In this document: one piece after another, positions 32,597 to 42,683 of the stretch
Numbering within the stretch: position 1 is the stretch's first letter
Layout: each line of letters begins with the position of its first letter
From: an uncultured Clostridia bacterium
GTDB taxonomy: Bacteria > Bacillota > Clostridia > Christensenellales > Borkfalkiaceae
Assembly: GCA_944354125.1 (NCBI GenBank)
Contig: CALVPT010000009.1
Span: forward strand, 17,336 to 81,335
Direction: 5' to 3'
DNA: 64,000 nt
The notes under the pieces: model-generated
Databases searched by the model: none
What the model saw: only the letters and a program-made list of their open reading frames with translations
What the model was told of the DNA's origin: nothing
Position numbers and translations under genes: made by a program

Positions 32597-34018
32597 ATGA
32601 AGAAAACAAAAATTATTTGTACTCTCGGACCTGCAAGCGAGAGCGAAGAGGTATTGTCCAAGCTCATAGACGCGGGAATGAACGTTGCCAGACTTAACTT
32701 TTCCCACGGCACGCACGAAGAACACGCAAAGAAAATAGCAACCATCAAGAAAGTCAGAGAGGCAAAAAAAGTCCCTCTCCCCATCATGCTAGACACCAAG
32801 GGCCCCGAATTCAGAATCAAGACGTTCGAAAACGGCAAGATAATCCTCAAGGAGGGCGACCCCTTCACCTTTACTACCGAGGACATCATAGGCAACCAGA
32901 GCCGAGTATCCGTATCCTTCGAAGGCATATGCGACCAGATGTATCCCGGAGACAAAATATTGTTGAATAACGGACTTATGGTTTTCGAAGTCGTAGAGGT
33001 CAAAAAGCCCGACGTTATATGCAAGACCGTAATCGGAGGCGAACTCTCCAACCGCAAGTCCATGTTCTTCCCCGACAAGGAACTTGAAATGGTTTACCTC
33101 TCCGAACAGGACAAGGCCGACCTTAAATTCGGCGTGGAACAGGGCATAGATTTCGTCGCCTGCTCCTTCGTTTCAAAGGCTCAGGACATCATAGACGTCA
33201 GAAACTGGCTGGACGAATGCGGCGACACCAAGGGCGACATCGAAATAATAGCAAAGATTGAGAGCCGCGCAGGCGTCAATAATCTCGAATCGATTATGGA
33301 GGTCTGCAACGGCGTAATGGTCGCAAGGGGCGACCTCGGCGTAGAAGTTCCCTATGAGGAACTCCCCGCCATACAGAAGATGATAATCAACAGTTGCCGA
33401 ATTCACGGCAAGCGCTCCATAACGGCTACGGAAATGCTGGAATCGATGATTAAGCAGCCCCGTCCCACCAGAGCGGAAATATCCGATGTCGCAAACGCCG
33501 TATATGACGGCTCCTCCGCCATCATGCTCTCGGGCGAAACGGCGGCAGGCGCTTACCCGGTCGAGGCAGTCAAGGCCATGGCAAGAATAGCCGAACAGGC
33601 CGAGGCAAACACCGCATACATCGCATACATCAAGGAGAGCGATTACCACATCAAAAACCTTGCCGAAGCCCTCTCCCATTCCGCCTGCACGCTCGCCCAG
33701 GACATCGGCGCGAAGGTCATAGTCGTCTGCACGAGAACGGGCGGCACGGCAAGGACTGTTTCCAGATTCCGCCCCATGATAGACATCGTCGGCATGACGA
33801 CGGACGAACACGCTTACAGAAAGCTGGCGCTGAGCTGGGGCGTAATCCCCGTAATGAGCGAGGAATTCTATTCGGTCGACGTACTCTTCCACTACGCCAA
33901 GAGGGCTGCGATTGATACCGGCCTGGTTAAGAAGGGTGACAAAATCGTCCTTACCGGCGGCACCCCCAACGGCAAGAGCGGCAACTCCAACCTCATCAAC
34001 GTCGAGACCATACAGTAA
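32597..34018 (+). CDS. pyk: Pyruvate kinase
   Basis: This glycolytic enzyme makes pyruvate and ATP from phosphoenolpyruvate. The 473 residues start KTKIICTLGPASESEEVLSKLI and contain ARLNFSHGTHEEH, MLDTKGPEFRI, the active-site IIAKIESRAGVNNLE...GVMVARGDLGVEVP, and SITATEMLESMIKQPRPTRAE. The C-terminal regulatory domain is present, but the PEP-utilising extension found in Bacillus is absent. CAGGAG precedes the ATG. Confidence 0.98.
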   Translation: MKKTKIICTLGPASESEEVLSKLIDAGMNVARLNFSHGTHEEHAKKIATIKKVREAKKVPLPIMLDTKGPEFRIKTFENGKIILKEGDPFTFTTEDIIGNQSRVSVSFEGICDQMYPGDKILLNNGLMVFEVVEVKKPDVICKTVIGGELSNRKSMFFPDKELEMVYLSEQDKADLKFGVEQGIDFVACSFVSKAQDIIDVRNWLDECGDTKGDIEIIAKIESRAGVNNLESIMEVCNGVMVARGDLGVEVPYEELPAIQKMIINSCRIHGKRSITATEMLESMIKQPRPTRAEISDVANAVYDGSSAIMLSGETAAGAYPVEAVKAMARIAEQAEANTAYIAYIKESDYHIKNLAEALSHSACTLAQDIGAKVIVVCTRTGGTARTVSRFRPMIDIVGMTTDEHAYRKLALSWGVIPVMSEEFYSVDVLFHYAKRAAIDTGLVKKGDKIVLTGGTPNGKSGNSNLINVETIQ

Positions 34019-34036
34019 ATTCAACGTAAAATATTT

Positions 34037-34073
34037 GCGGCTGCGCAGAAAACTGCGCAGCCGCTTTTTTCTT
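34037..34073 (+). terminator. pyk terminator
   Basis: GCGGCTGCGCAG-AAAA-CTGCGCAGCCGC followed by TTTTTT. Confidence 0.93.
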
Positions 34074-34078
34074 TATGG

Positions 34079-34110
34079 GATATCGGCTAATTGTCTGCCG
34101 ATATCTTTGC
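34079..34110. terminator. Hairpin after PL9 lipoprotein gene
   Basis: GATATCGGC pairs with GCCGATATC immediately beyond the minus-strand stop codon at 34112. The T-rich flank lies on the + side. Confidence 0.5.
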
Positions 34111-34111
34111 T

Positions 34112-37100
34112 TTATCTAAGAGTTACGAACGTTCCGACAAGCAGGTTTTCATTGTCAGGGCTTTCGATGTACTCCCAGACATTTTCCATATCGAGGAACA
34201 TCCACGTTACCCAGAAACTCTTGTCCTGAAGACGTCCGAGAGGAACGACGCTTACGCCGTAATCTGCGTTATGCTCTTCGAACTTTGCGAAACAGTTGGT
34301 GATTATGCAATCTGCCGTCGTCACATAGCCGCCGATTATGCCCGAACAGTTCTTTTCGGCAACCGTTATGGGTGCGGTAGAACCTGCATGGTACAGGTCG
34401 CCATAGTTGAGACAATTGGTTATCCTGAGCTTGCCGACGCCCTGCTGATAGCCGAGTATGCCGCCTGCCCTGTTGCCCGACTTACATACGCCCGCAAAGT
34501 AGCAGTTGCTTATTTCGAGCGTGAAATTGATGGTCGTCTTCTGGGTATCGTAGGTGCCGACAATGCCGCCCGCCTGACCTGAAGTGCCCTCTATCGTAGC
34601 ATCGACGAAACAGTTGCTTATATAAACTTCGAGGTCGAGCGTGGGCGCGCTGGTCGCCTGAATGAATCCGACAATGCCGCCCGCTCTCTGAGTATCGGCA
34701 AATACGCCCGTATCATCTCTGTCATTTATGAGCGAAACCCTGTCGATGTAGAGAGGCATTGAGGCTTCAAGCGCCTGACCGACGAGAGAACCTGCCCTCT
34801 GACTGTTGGAGAGCACAAAGATATTCTTCAGCTTGATATTGTAGAGATATCCGCCGTAAGCTTCGGCGATAATGCCTACCTTAGTGCCCGAATTGGTAAT
34901 TCTGATATCCTCGAAGGTGATGTTCATAATCGTGCCGCCCTTGAGCGAGCTGAATACGTTGGCATCTCCGTCCTTTGTCGCAGTCGAGGTTATTCCCTTT
35001 ACGGTATAGCCCTGTCCGTTCAACAGGCCGACGAATCCGCTCTGTCCGACCGTCCACGCATAGTCAGAGAAGTCGAGGTCGTTCTGAAGCAGATATATCT
35101 TGTTTGCATCGCCGCCGTTTACCGCAAGATTATGGAACTCGTCGAGAGTAGAGATGTTTACGGTTCCGACGTCTACGGAGTAAATTTCGGATGTAAGCTT
35201 GCCGTTAGGATTGAATACGCCGAACTTTACGGTATAAGCTCCCGAATTTTCGTTTTCAAACTGATGGTTGAACTTATCGCCGAATATCTCCACTTCGGTA
35301 CCCTCCGCCTTGAGAGTATCGGCGGTTACGTCCCCGTCGGTCACCATTGCGTATACCGAACCGGAAACGTTGGAAAGCTCGCCCGAGATAATGAAACCGA
35401 CCTTATTTACGCTGAGCGAAGGCTCGCCCACAAAGTCTATGTCTCCGTTCGCGTCAACTACGTAAATTCTGTAAGTATACGACGCACTGTCTTCGGGATT
35501 GGACTTAAGCGTGACCGTCTTGGTGATTTCGTATACGCCTGCAGTACCCGTAGAGAATCCGATTATCGGACTGATTTCGGTAAACTGACTGTTAGCGTCA
35601 GGCGCGTGCATATATTTCGAAGTCACATTATACAGGTTCTCGTTAAGTATTTTGCCGTTATAATCCGAACCGTCGTAGACTATCAGGTCAGGCTCCTTGT
35701 AATTTTCGTTCTTGTTCTTGATTATTACGCCGTCCTGAACGTCTTCTACTTCTATTCCGCCTATGAATGGATTGGCCTCGGCAACGGTAATGCCTATGTC
35801 TACCTTTTCGGTAATGCCCTTATAGGTTATTTCAGCCATGAGGTTTACGGTTTTTACTTCCGACTGGCGGTATACCTCTATCCTGACATACTCGAGTTGG
35901 GAAATCGAGGGTTCGGGACCGTAATCCTGCGTAACTTTCAGCACGTTGCTGTCGGACGACGTCCACGCAATGGTTGCGCCGTACATCTTAGTCAGCACGT
36001 TGAAGTCCTGATATACGTGTCTCGTGTCGGCAGGCACATAGAGCGAGTCCTTGATTGCCTGCATTATCGCCTCGTCTTCGCTGTCAAATGCCGTAAGGTC
36101 GGACTGGGCATAATGCGCGTAATCATTCCACGATGATTTGGATAAATCGCAACCTATCTTATGCTCGTCCCCGAACAAAAGGCTGTAGTCATTTATTCTG
36201 AGGACGTCGCCCATATTGACCGAACCGTCGTCGTTGCGGTAGATTTCGTGTATTTCCCTGCTCATTCCCATATCTTCCTCGGGAAGAGCGGCAAATATTT
36301 CGGTTGCCGAAGGAGCGGCGACCGATTCGCCGAGATACTTTGTTCCGCTGGCCTTTTCGCCCGCATTTTCAGCATCTGCCGCTTCGCCTATCTTGTAAGC
36401 CGTCTTGCCGCCGCTGACGCTGAAAAAGGAATATTCCACCGAGCCCTTATAGCGGTCGCTGTCAACGCCGTTTGCGTTATTGTTTATCGAAAGCACTTCG
36501 GAAAGGTTGTTATAGCTGTTTCCGTCCCTCGCGAGGTCGATGTTGCCGTGGTCCGCCATCGTATCCTGGCCGAGTTGCAAAATATTGCCGAAGGACTCGT
36601 TTTCCGTCTGTCCGTCCTGCTTTGCCTTGACATAAGTACCCTTTATCTGAGGGTCAGTCGCAGAATTTCCATCAGCGTCGACATAGCTGCCCTCGCTGTT
36701 TTTAATATAGCCATTGTCGTCAAGCGATGCATAGACGCTCTTGCCCTTGCAGACGCCGCTCTCGTCGACGATGGCATATACGGTCTTATACTCGTTATCC
36801 GAGTAGAGAATATATCCGTCTGAGCCTATGGCGTTATAGTATTGAGAAGTTTTGCCGTTTTCATCGACTATGTTCATATGCGAACGGGTATCGACGAGCG
36901 CAGAATTATTATAGGAAGTTACCTGCCTTACGGAGATAGTGCCGGGATTGGAGTTATCCGTAACGCCGTGCATTCTGTTATTGAATGAAAGGCAGTTTTC
37001 AAGAATTACGTCGCCCTCCATCGTACCGCCGCCCAGTTTAAATCCGTTGCCGTCGCCGTCGCGCGTAGAATAAACGTTGGTATTCGCCTCGTCATAATCG

Positions 37101-38017
37101 CTGTTGTAGGTTTCGAATTTGGAATTGAATTCCTCCTGAGTTTCGAGGAGGTAACCGTTTTCGAACGCCACACAGTTATACATTATTACGCAGCCGATAT
37201 TGCCGCTTTCGGTCTTTGCATAGAGGTCCCAACCGTCGTCGGAATTGCGGTAAGCTATGCAGCCGTCAAATACGTTATGATAGCCTACGGTCAGTTTTGC
37301 CGCGAACCCGTCGGCGTTTTCGCCATACGTCTCGTTGTCATAGTTGTTGTACGACGTGCAGTTTTTGATGAGATTGTAGCTCGGCCACTGCTCTATGCTG
37401 TTATAGCCGCTTTCGCTTCTGCCGAGCTGCAGACCTGTATCCCTGTTATCGTAAAATTCGCTGTTGAGGACGGTATTATAACTGCCGCCGATGTACATTC
37501 CGTTATCGCCTGCTCCGCATATGTCCACGCCGTCCCACACGATGTAGTTGCCCTTGATTTCAACGCCGCGGTTTGTCGAAAGGAAGTTCATCTTATAGAA
37601 ACTTATGACGGCATCCTGCTCGGGATCTGCATTCTTTATAGTTATGGGATTGTTATAGGCGCCGCTGTAGTCAATGACTATGCGCTGTGAGAGCGAATAT
37701 GTACCCGGCTGAACGAGAACGGTATCGCCAGGCTTTAAAATAGACGACTCGATTGAGCCCGAATTATGGAGCAAAGTATAGATATCGTAAGGGTTGCTTT
37801 CGGAGCCGTCGCCGTTTGCCGAACCTGTGGTGGAAACGTAGTAAGTTTTACCTTCCGTTACTGTGGTTCCCCCATCTCCTCCGTCGCCTCCGTCACCCCC
37901 GTTGCCGCTGTCTCCGCCTTTTTTACAGCCTGCAGCTCCGAAGCTGAAGACCATCATGGCTGAGAGGGCAAGGACGGAAAACTTAGTAAAAATCTTTGCC
38001 AGTTCCTTTTTTCTCAT
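34112..38017 (-). CDS. Secreted lipoprotein with PL9 pectate lyase domain
   Basis: This is a 1301-residue surface protein. Residues 1-30 are a lipoprotein signal ending FGAAG with lipidated Cys31, followed by a Gly/Asp-rich spacer. A right-handed beta-helix lyase domain begins at about 58 (YYVSTTGSANGDGSESNPYDI). It has the PL9 calcium cluster: Asp236, Asp260, Asp261 and Asp264, spaced as Asp209/233/234/237 of Dickeya Pel9A. Lys327 in GNGFKLGG matches its catalytic Lys273. After about 640, Ig-like domains and a C-terminal GLUG/beta-repeat region (about 1000-1280, with repeated AGGIVG-type motifs) follow. It should cleave de-esterified pectin at the cell surface. AAGGA precedes the ATG. Confidence 0.9.
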   Translation of the reverse strand: MRKKELAKIFTKFSVLALSAMMVFSFGAAGCKKGGDSGNGGDGGDGGDGGTTVTEGKTYYVSTTGSANGDGSESNPYDIYTLLHNSGSIESSILKPGDTVLVQPGTYSLSQRIVIDYSGAYNNPITIKNADPEQDAVISFYKMNFLSTNRGVEIKGNYIVWDGVDICGAGDNGMYIGGSYNTVLNSEFYDNRDTGLQLGRSESGYNSIEQWPSYNLIKNCTSYNNYDNETYGENADGFAAKLTVGYHNVFDGCIAYRNSDDGWDLYAKTESGNIGCVIMYNCVAFENGYLLETQEEFNSKFETYNSDYDEANTNVYSTRDGDGNGFKLGGGTMEGDVILENCLSFNNRMHGVTDNSNPGTISVRQVTSYNNSALVDTRSHMNIVDENGKTSQYYNAIGSDGYILYSDNEYKTVYAIVDESGVCKGKSVYASLDDNGYIKNSEGSYVDADGNSATDPQIKGTYVKAKQDGQTENESFGNILQLGQDTMADHGNIDLARDGNSYNNLSEVLSINNNANGVDSDRYKGSVEYSFFSVSGGKTAYKIGEAADAENAGEKASGTKYLGESVAAPSATEIFAALPEEDMGMSREIHEIYRNDDGSVNMGDVLRINDYSLLFGDEHKIGCDLSKSSWNDYAHYAQSDLTAFDSEDEAIMQAIKDSLYVPADTRHVYQDFNVLTKMYGATIAWTSSDSNVLKVTQDYGPEPSISQLEYVRIEVYRQSEVKTVNLMAEITYKGITEKVDIGITVAEANPFIGGIEVEDVQDGVIIKNKNENYKEPDLIVYDGSDYNGKILNENLYNVTSKYMHAPDANSQFTEISPIIGFSTGTAGVYEITKTVTLKSNPEDSASYTYRIYVVDANGDIDFVGEPSLSVNKVGFIISGELSNVSGSVYAMVTDGDVTADTLKAEGTEVEIFGDKFNHQFENENSGAYTVKFGVFNPNGKLTSEIYSVDVGTVNISTLDEFHNLAVNGGDANKIYLLQNDLDFSDYAWTVGQSGFVGLLNGQGYTVKGITSTATKDGDANVFSSLKGGTIMNITFEDIRITNSGTKVGIIAEAYGGYLYNIKLKNIFVLSNSQRAGSLVGQALEASMPLYIDRVSLINDRDDTGVFADTQRAGGIVGFIQATSAPTLDLEVYISNCFVDATIEGTSGQAGGIVGTYDTQKTTINFTLEISNCYFAGVCKSGNRAGGILGYQQGVGKLRITNCLNYGDLYHAGSTAPITVAEKNCSGIIGGYVTTADCIITNCFAKFEEHNADYGVSVVPLGRLQDKSFWVTWMFLDMENVWEYIESPDNENLLVGTFVTLR

Positions 38018-38057
38018 ATAAATATCCTTATTTCAATTTTTGTCCGCAAAATTATCT

Positions 38058-38090
38058 TACACTCAACGGCATTTTTAGCCGTTGAGTGTA
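38058..38090 (-). terminator. Hairpin between the two lipoprotein genes
   Basis: TACACTCAACGGC pairs with GCCGTTGAGTGTA: a perfect 13-bp stem after the stop of the upstream gene (38134). Confidence 0.7.
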
Positions 38091-38133
38091 AAGATTTACA
38101 AAAAATTCAATTCTCTGAATTTATACAACCATC

Positions 38134-40670
38134 TCAATTGCCTGCATAGTCAATTTCGATATACCAGATATTGATTGAACTGCCCTCACTGCCGAGATAG
38201 AATGTGCCGCCAGCATCAACCGTATATGACTGCAAAACGCCACTCTTGTCAACTGCAGTTCCTGCCACAACTTTTTCACCGTTAGAATTATACAAGCTCA
38301 ATGTTCTAGCATCAGCGCCACTGCTTGCATAAATGACCTTAATAGTTGCGCCGGAAACGAGGTTTAATTTAATGGAATTATTACCGACATTATCGGCTTT
38401 GAACGAACCGCCGAGCTGTACTCTGTTTGTGTATTTGATATCGTCGATAGTAACATCATTAGAACCTGCTTTATTGCCCGTTCCTACCGTTATCGTGCCA
38501 GGTACAAGTACATATTCTTCGGTAATCTTATCTCCGCCAATTCCGTCAACGTCTTCCGCCGTTATAGTATACTTGACGTCCTGAAGCCCCTGACCAACGA
38601 TACTGAATGTGTATGTACACGTAAGGTTTGCGGTATTCGTTCCGTCGCCGACAACAGCTTCGACAGTTACGGTATACTCACCTGCGGCAAGGGCTTTGCC
38701 TGTTTCGTCAATTTCCTCGCCGTTAAGCTTTACCGTATATGAGGTTACCGTTGCTTCGGCATTTTCTCCCACAGGCGAAACAACTATGTCGCTCTTCTTT
38801 ACAGTTAACGTAGTTTGACCTTCGGCAAGCTGATTGTTGAATCCGTCCTTAAGTGAGGCCGAGACGCCTGTAATGCCGGCAACAGCCGATTCTACAGTAA
38901 TATTATATGTCGTTTTGAATTCTCCATAAGTTACCGTTACCGTCTGCTCGCCGAGCTTAGTCATATCATAGCCTGTATAGGTTACGGTAGACGTATCGGA
39001 AACAGTCCTATATGTAGCATCGCACGTTACAGGGTTTACGACGGCTTCTTTTATAACCAACCCTTCACTCGTAAACGTGTCGCCTACCTTATAAACTGTG
39101 GTGGCATTTTCTGTTTCAACATCGATAGACTGCGTCTCCGTTTCCGTAGGAAGTCCGACGTCTTCGCCTGCTCCGCTGACTATATTGTCAACCTGAATAT
39201 AGAAAATATATACATCTGATGTATTAGCTGATGTAAGATAATATTTACCTTCTTCGCTTACATTCGCAACGCTCTTCTTCATTACACTACTCTCGGCTGA
39301 AAGATCTTTAATTACACTTTGACTTGAAGTCGTAATTGTAGTATAATCGTCGACGTCGTAAAGAGCTATTCCTCTATCAGCATCTGCAGTTGCCCAATAT
39401 ATCGTAATTTTAGCTGCCCCGAGGGTATTGATTTCAATTACTCTATCAAACTGAACATTCCCGTTTTTATCAAAAGAACCTCCGCCGAACTGGAACCTCT
39501 GAGTAAATATCTTGCCGTCAATCTCTTTGGTTGAAGCAGAAACTTTTGCTTTGCCGTCACTGGCAAGAATTTTACCTACAACCACGTCTCCCTGCTTCAG
39601 TTCAGTATTTACGGGTGTAGGCGCAATTTCCATTCCGCCGAAGTTGACTGCATACGAAACGCTGTGCGAGTTCTGGTCAGCGGTAATCGAATAAGGCACT
39701 TTCAAAGTGAAATTCACCTCATCATAAGTAATGGTAACAGTCGCTTCGCGTTCTCCGACTGCGGTAGTCTCTACTCCGCTGATTGTGACGTCTTCGGTGA
39801 CATCGACCTTGGCTCCGCTTGCAAGCGTTACCGTGAATTTCCACGTGGAAGTCATGCTGTCGGTCGTGCTCTGCGTCTGAGTCTTGACGGCATCGGCATT
39901 TATCGCAAGAGTATCTGCAACTACGGGGTCATTAACCGTAATGCTTATGAACGCACTTAAGTCAACCGTCTCGGTCGCTCCTTCGGGCAGGATGCCTTCA
40001 AGCTTTACATAGATCATGTACGTTCCCGCAGAGGATACGCCGTTGAGATTTTCAAGAGTTTCGCTTCCCTTGAAATATGTTATTGTAGCCTTGGAAAGAT
40101 CTACCTCCCCGAGTTTTTCGCTTGCTGCGTCGGCATAATATACCTTTAAATCGGCGGTTGAAATGTCTACCGTGGGCGAAGCTGCGCTGAGCGTATACGT
40201 AGTGGTCGTCTTCTCGATTATAAGGCCGCTCGTCCCTTCGGGTGCAGGAATGCCTTCAACTTCGGGGGCAGTCTGCATCTGATATCCGCAAACATCGCAT
40301 TTGCCGCTTCATTCGCATCCACATGGTTTGCGGCATCCTTCTTCTGGTCGGTATGTTCACAAGTTGCGGCATGCCAATGCTGCGTCGCGTCGGAAGTCCA
40401 CTCATTCGAATATGTATGCGTATGCTCTTCTTCGACTTCCATCTGATATCCGCAGACGTCGCACTTGCCGTCGTCGTTTGCATCCACATGATCGCCGAGA
40501 TCCTTTTTCTGATCCTCATGCGCGCAAGTGGCGGCATGCCAATGCTGCGTCTCGCTTGTCGACCACTTCTCGTCATAGGTATGCGTGTGACAACCGGCTA
40601 AGGCTGCTACACCTGCCGTTACCGTACTTGCAATCACAAATACGGAAAGCAACTTAGTTAATTTACTCAT
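38134..40670 (-). pseudogene. Frameshifted surface lipoprotein with His/Cys repeats, Ig-like and carbohydrate-binding-like domains
   Basis: Two overlapping ORFs form one gene of about 840 codons split by a single-base deletion near 40306. The start at 40670 has GGAGGAG and a lipoprotein signal ending ALAGC. Two copies of a repeat (HTHTY, W, HWHAATC, HVDAN, DGKCDVCGYQM) follow. In the second copy GAAGACGGC reads GAAGCGGC, losing one A; restoring it joins the repeat to the 714-codon downstream frame in the same order as copy one. Downstream lie Ig-like domains (a group-3-type one at about residues 400-480 of the second ORF) and two related beta-sandwich modules (FGGGSFDKNGN and LGGSFKADNVGN) that resemble carbohydrate-binding domains. 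It could be a real mutation, a reversible one, or a sequencing error. Confidence 0.85.
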
Positions 40671-40846
40671 TAATTCTCCTCCGCCAGAATCAGGTAAAAA
40701 TTTCCGCCCATTCTGAACATATTTAGTAATTGTAATTCTATCACCCTTCTTTGGCAATGTCAATACCTGTTTGCAAATTTATAACACTTTAAGTTAATTT
40801 CTTGCAATATTATTCTTTCACATTTGTAATTTCCTATAAAATAAGT

Positions 40847-40874
40847 AAAAAAATAAACACCTCATACAGAGGTG
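40847..40874 (-). terminator. Terminator of the 6S-like RNA
   Basis: On the minus strand CACCTC-TGTAT-GAGGTG is followed by TTTATTTTTTT. Confidence 0.8.
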
Positions 40875-41072
40875 CTGAAAATTCAATGCTAAATCCGCTT
40901 ATGCCGTGTATATGAAAATCACTAACCCGCTTCTCGCAGGTGGGTGCGCCGAGGCAACAAATATTCGGACTTTCCGCTATTGCAGACCTTGCCTATTGCT
41001 GCGAACAAGCGCTCCCGATAAAATAAACTGTGGATTACGAATATTCCATACCACGCACACAGCAGACTTATC
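40848..41072 (-). ncRNA. ssrS: Probable 6S RNA
   Basis: A non-coding transcript of about 225 nt is bounded by a good promoter and a terminator. Its fold matches the 6S plan: an outer stem (GCUGUGUGCGUG with CAUAUACACGGC), a large central bubble whose 3' side carries a small hairpin (CCUGC-GAGAA-GCGGG), then inner stems GGGAGCGC / GCGCACCC and AGGCAA / UUGCCU. 6S RNA mimics an open promoter and sequesters RNA polymerase. The identity rests on structure; the existence of the transcript is surer than its name. Confidence 0.65.
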
Positions 41073-41078
41073 AATTAG

Positions 41079-41107
41079 ATTATACTATACTCTTTTGCAA
41101 AATGCAA
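41079..41107 (-). promoter_or_regulatory. Promoter of the 6S-like RNA
   Basis: On the minus strand TTGCAT, 17 nt, TATAAT (41079-41084) predicts a start near 41072. Confidence 0.8.
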
Positions 41108-41222
41108 CAGGTAATTTATAGAAGATTAATTTTTATTTTTGCCGCATATAATTGCTTTTTACTTGCTTTTTGATTTGCTATAAAGTAAAATTATTTACAA
41201 AGAAATTTCAAGAGGTAAACTT

Positions 41223-42554
41223 ATGGAAGAGATGACCGGCGTTATCCCCTGCACTTCCACCCCCTATGCCGAATTTAAAAATCACATAGGCGAAGAAGTT
41301 ACGATTAAGGGCGCCATTCACAATATCAGAGACATGTCCGACTTCGCCTTCATAATCGTAAGGACGGCAAGAGAACTCATACAGTGCGTATATTCGCCCG
41401 AATTTTCAGACTATCGCCTTGACGACAAGGTCGTCGAACAGTGCTCCGCCAAGATTTCAGGCAAGGTCGTAAAGAGCGAGACGAGAGACGGCAGCGAAAG
41501 ATATGAACTGCAGATTCACAATATAGAGATACTCTCCACCCCTGCGGCAATACCCCCCGTCGTAATCTCCAAAAAGCAGATTAACTGCGATCTGAACGTC
41601 AACCTTGACTATCGACCCGTAACGCTCAGAAACCCCAAGGAAAGGGCCATCTTCAAGATTCAGGAAGGCATTCAGAGGGGGTTCAGAGAATATCTCATGA
41701 GTCAGGGCTTCACCGAAGTTCACACTCCCAAGATAAACTTTGCAGGCGCCGAGGGCGGCACGAACGTGTTCAAGCTCGACTACTTCGGAAAACAGGTTTA
41801 CCTTGCACAGAGCCCCCAGCTCTACAAGCAGGCACTCGTACCCGTATATGAAAGAGTATTCGAGATAGGACCCGTGTTCAGAGCCGAACACCACGATACG
41901 TCAAGACACCTCAACGAGTATATCTCCATGGACTTCGAGATGGGCTTCATCGAGAGCTTCACCGACATAATGAACATGGAAACGGGCGTGCTTAAGTATA
42001 TTATGCAGCTGCTTAAAACCGAATACGCCCCCGAAGTAGAGCTTTTGAAAGTAGACATTCCCGAAATTACCTCCATTCCCTGCATAAGGTTCAAGGATGC
42101 AAAGGAAATGTGCGTCAAGAAGCTCAAGCACATCACCGACATGAAGGACTTCGAACCCGAAGAGGAAGCCTTCCTCGGCAAGTGGGCAAAACAGCAGTTC
42201 AATTCCGATTTCCTGTTCGTCACGCACTACCTCTCCAAGAAGCGCCCCTTCTACACGATGGACGACCCCGAAGACCCCGAAGTCACCCTGTCGTTCGACC
42301 TCATTTTCAGAGGCATAGAGATAACCTCGGGCGGACAACGTATACACGACTACAACATGCAGGTAGAAAAGATGAAAAAGCTCGGAATGAACCCCGACGA
42401 GTTCGAGACCTACCTCATGCTGCATAAGTACGGCGCTCCCCCTCACGGAGGACTCGGCCTCGGTCTTGAAAGACTTACAATGCACCTTTTAGGCTTCAAG
42501 AACGTAAGAAATGCGGCAATGTTCCCCAGAGACATAAACAGAGTTACGCCTTAA
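41223..42554 (+). CDS. Archaeal-type aspartyl-tRNA synthetase (AspRS2, probably non-discriminating)
   Basis: This class IIb synthetase has 443 residues, the short archaeal AspRS form without the bacterial GAD insertion. The signatures are EGGTNVFKLDYFGKQVYLAQSPQLYKQ, FEIGPVFRAEHHDTSRHLNE (motif 2), and GGLGLGLERLTMHLLG (motif 3) ending MFPRDINRVTP. It is easily misnamed AsnRS. His33 in the anticodon-binding domain aligns by eye with the position where Trp marks discriminating and His non-discriminating archaeal AspRS. With GatCAB next door it is inferred to make Asp-tRNA(Asn) for amidation. AGAGG precedes the ATG. Confidence 0.88.
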   Translation: MEEMTGVIPCTSTPYAEFKNHIGEEVTIKGAIHNIRDMSDFAFIIVRTARELIQCVYSPEFSDYRLDDKVVEQCSAKISGKVVKSETRDGSERYELQIHNIEILSTPAAIPPVVISKKQINCDLNVNLDYRPVTLRNPKERAIFKIQEGIQRGFREYLMSQGFTEVHTPKINFAGAEGGTNVFKLDYFGKQVYLAQSPQLYKQALVPVYERVFEIGPVFRAEHHDTSRHLNEYISMDFEMGFIESFTDIMNMETGVLKYIMQLLKTEYAPEVELLKVDIPEITSIPCIRFKDAKEMCVKKLKHITDMKDFEPEEEAFLGKWAKQQFNSDFLFVTHYLSKKRPFYTMDDPEDPEVTLSFDLIFRGIEITSGGQRIHDYNMQVEKMKKLGMNPDEFETYLMLHKYGAPPHGGLGLGLERLTMHLLGFKNVRNAAMFPRDINRVTP

Positions 42555-42569
42555 ACATTTTATATGTCG

Positions 42570-42609
42570 GGCGCGCGGCTTTTTCTAAAGCCGCGCGCCT
42601 GTTTTTTTA
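42570..42609 (+). terminator. Terminator after AspRS2 gene
   Basis: GGCGCGCGGCTTT-TTCT-AAAGCCGCGCGCC is followed by TGTTTTTTT. Confidence 0.92.
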
Positions 42610-42620
42610 TCAATATGTGA

Positions 42621-42660
42621 GAATGCGGCGACGGAAATTTTTCCGTCGCCGCATTCTTTC
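42621..42660. terminator. Hairpin beyond gatB stop
   Basis: AGAATGCGGCGACGGAAA pairs perfectly with its complement, ending in TCTTTC on the + side. It lies 24 nt past the end of the minus-strand gat operon. Confidence 0.75.
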
Positions 42661-42683
42661 TTAAGCCGCAATGGCGGCAAATT

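Noticed and set aside
41223..42554. Call as asparaginyl-tRNA synthetase
   Set aside because: The EGGTNVFKLDYF / LAQSPQLYKQ and FRAEHHDTSRHLNE motifs fit archaeal-type AspRS better than AsnRS, and GatCAB is adjacent.
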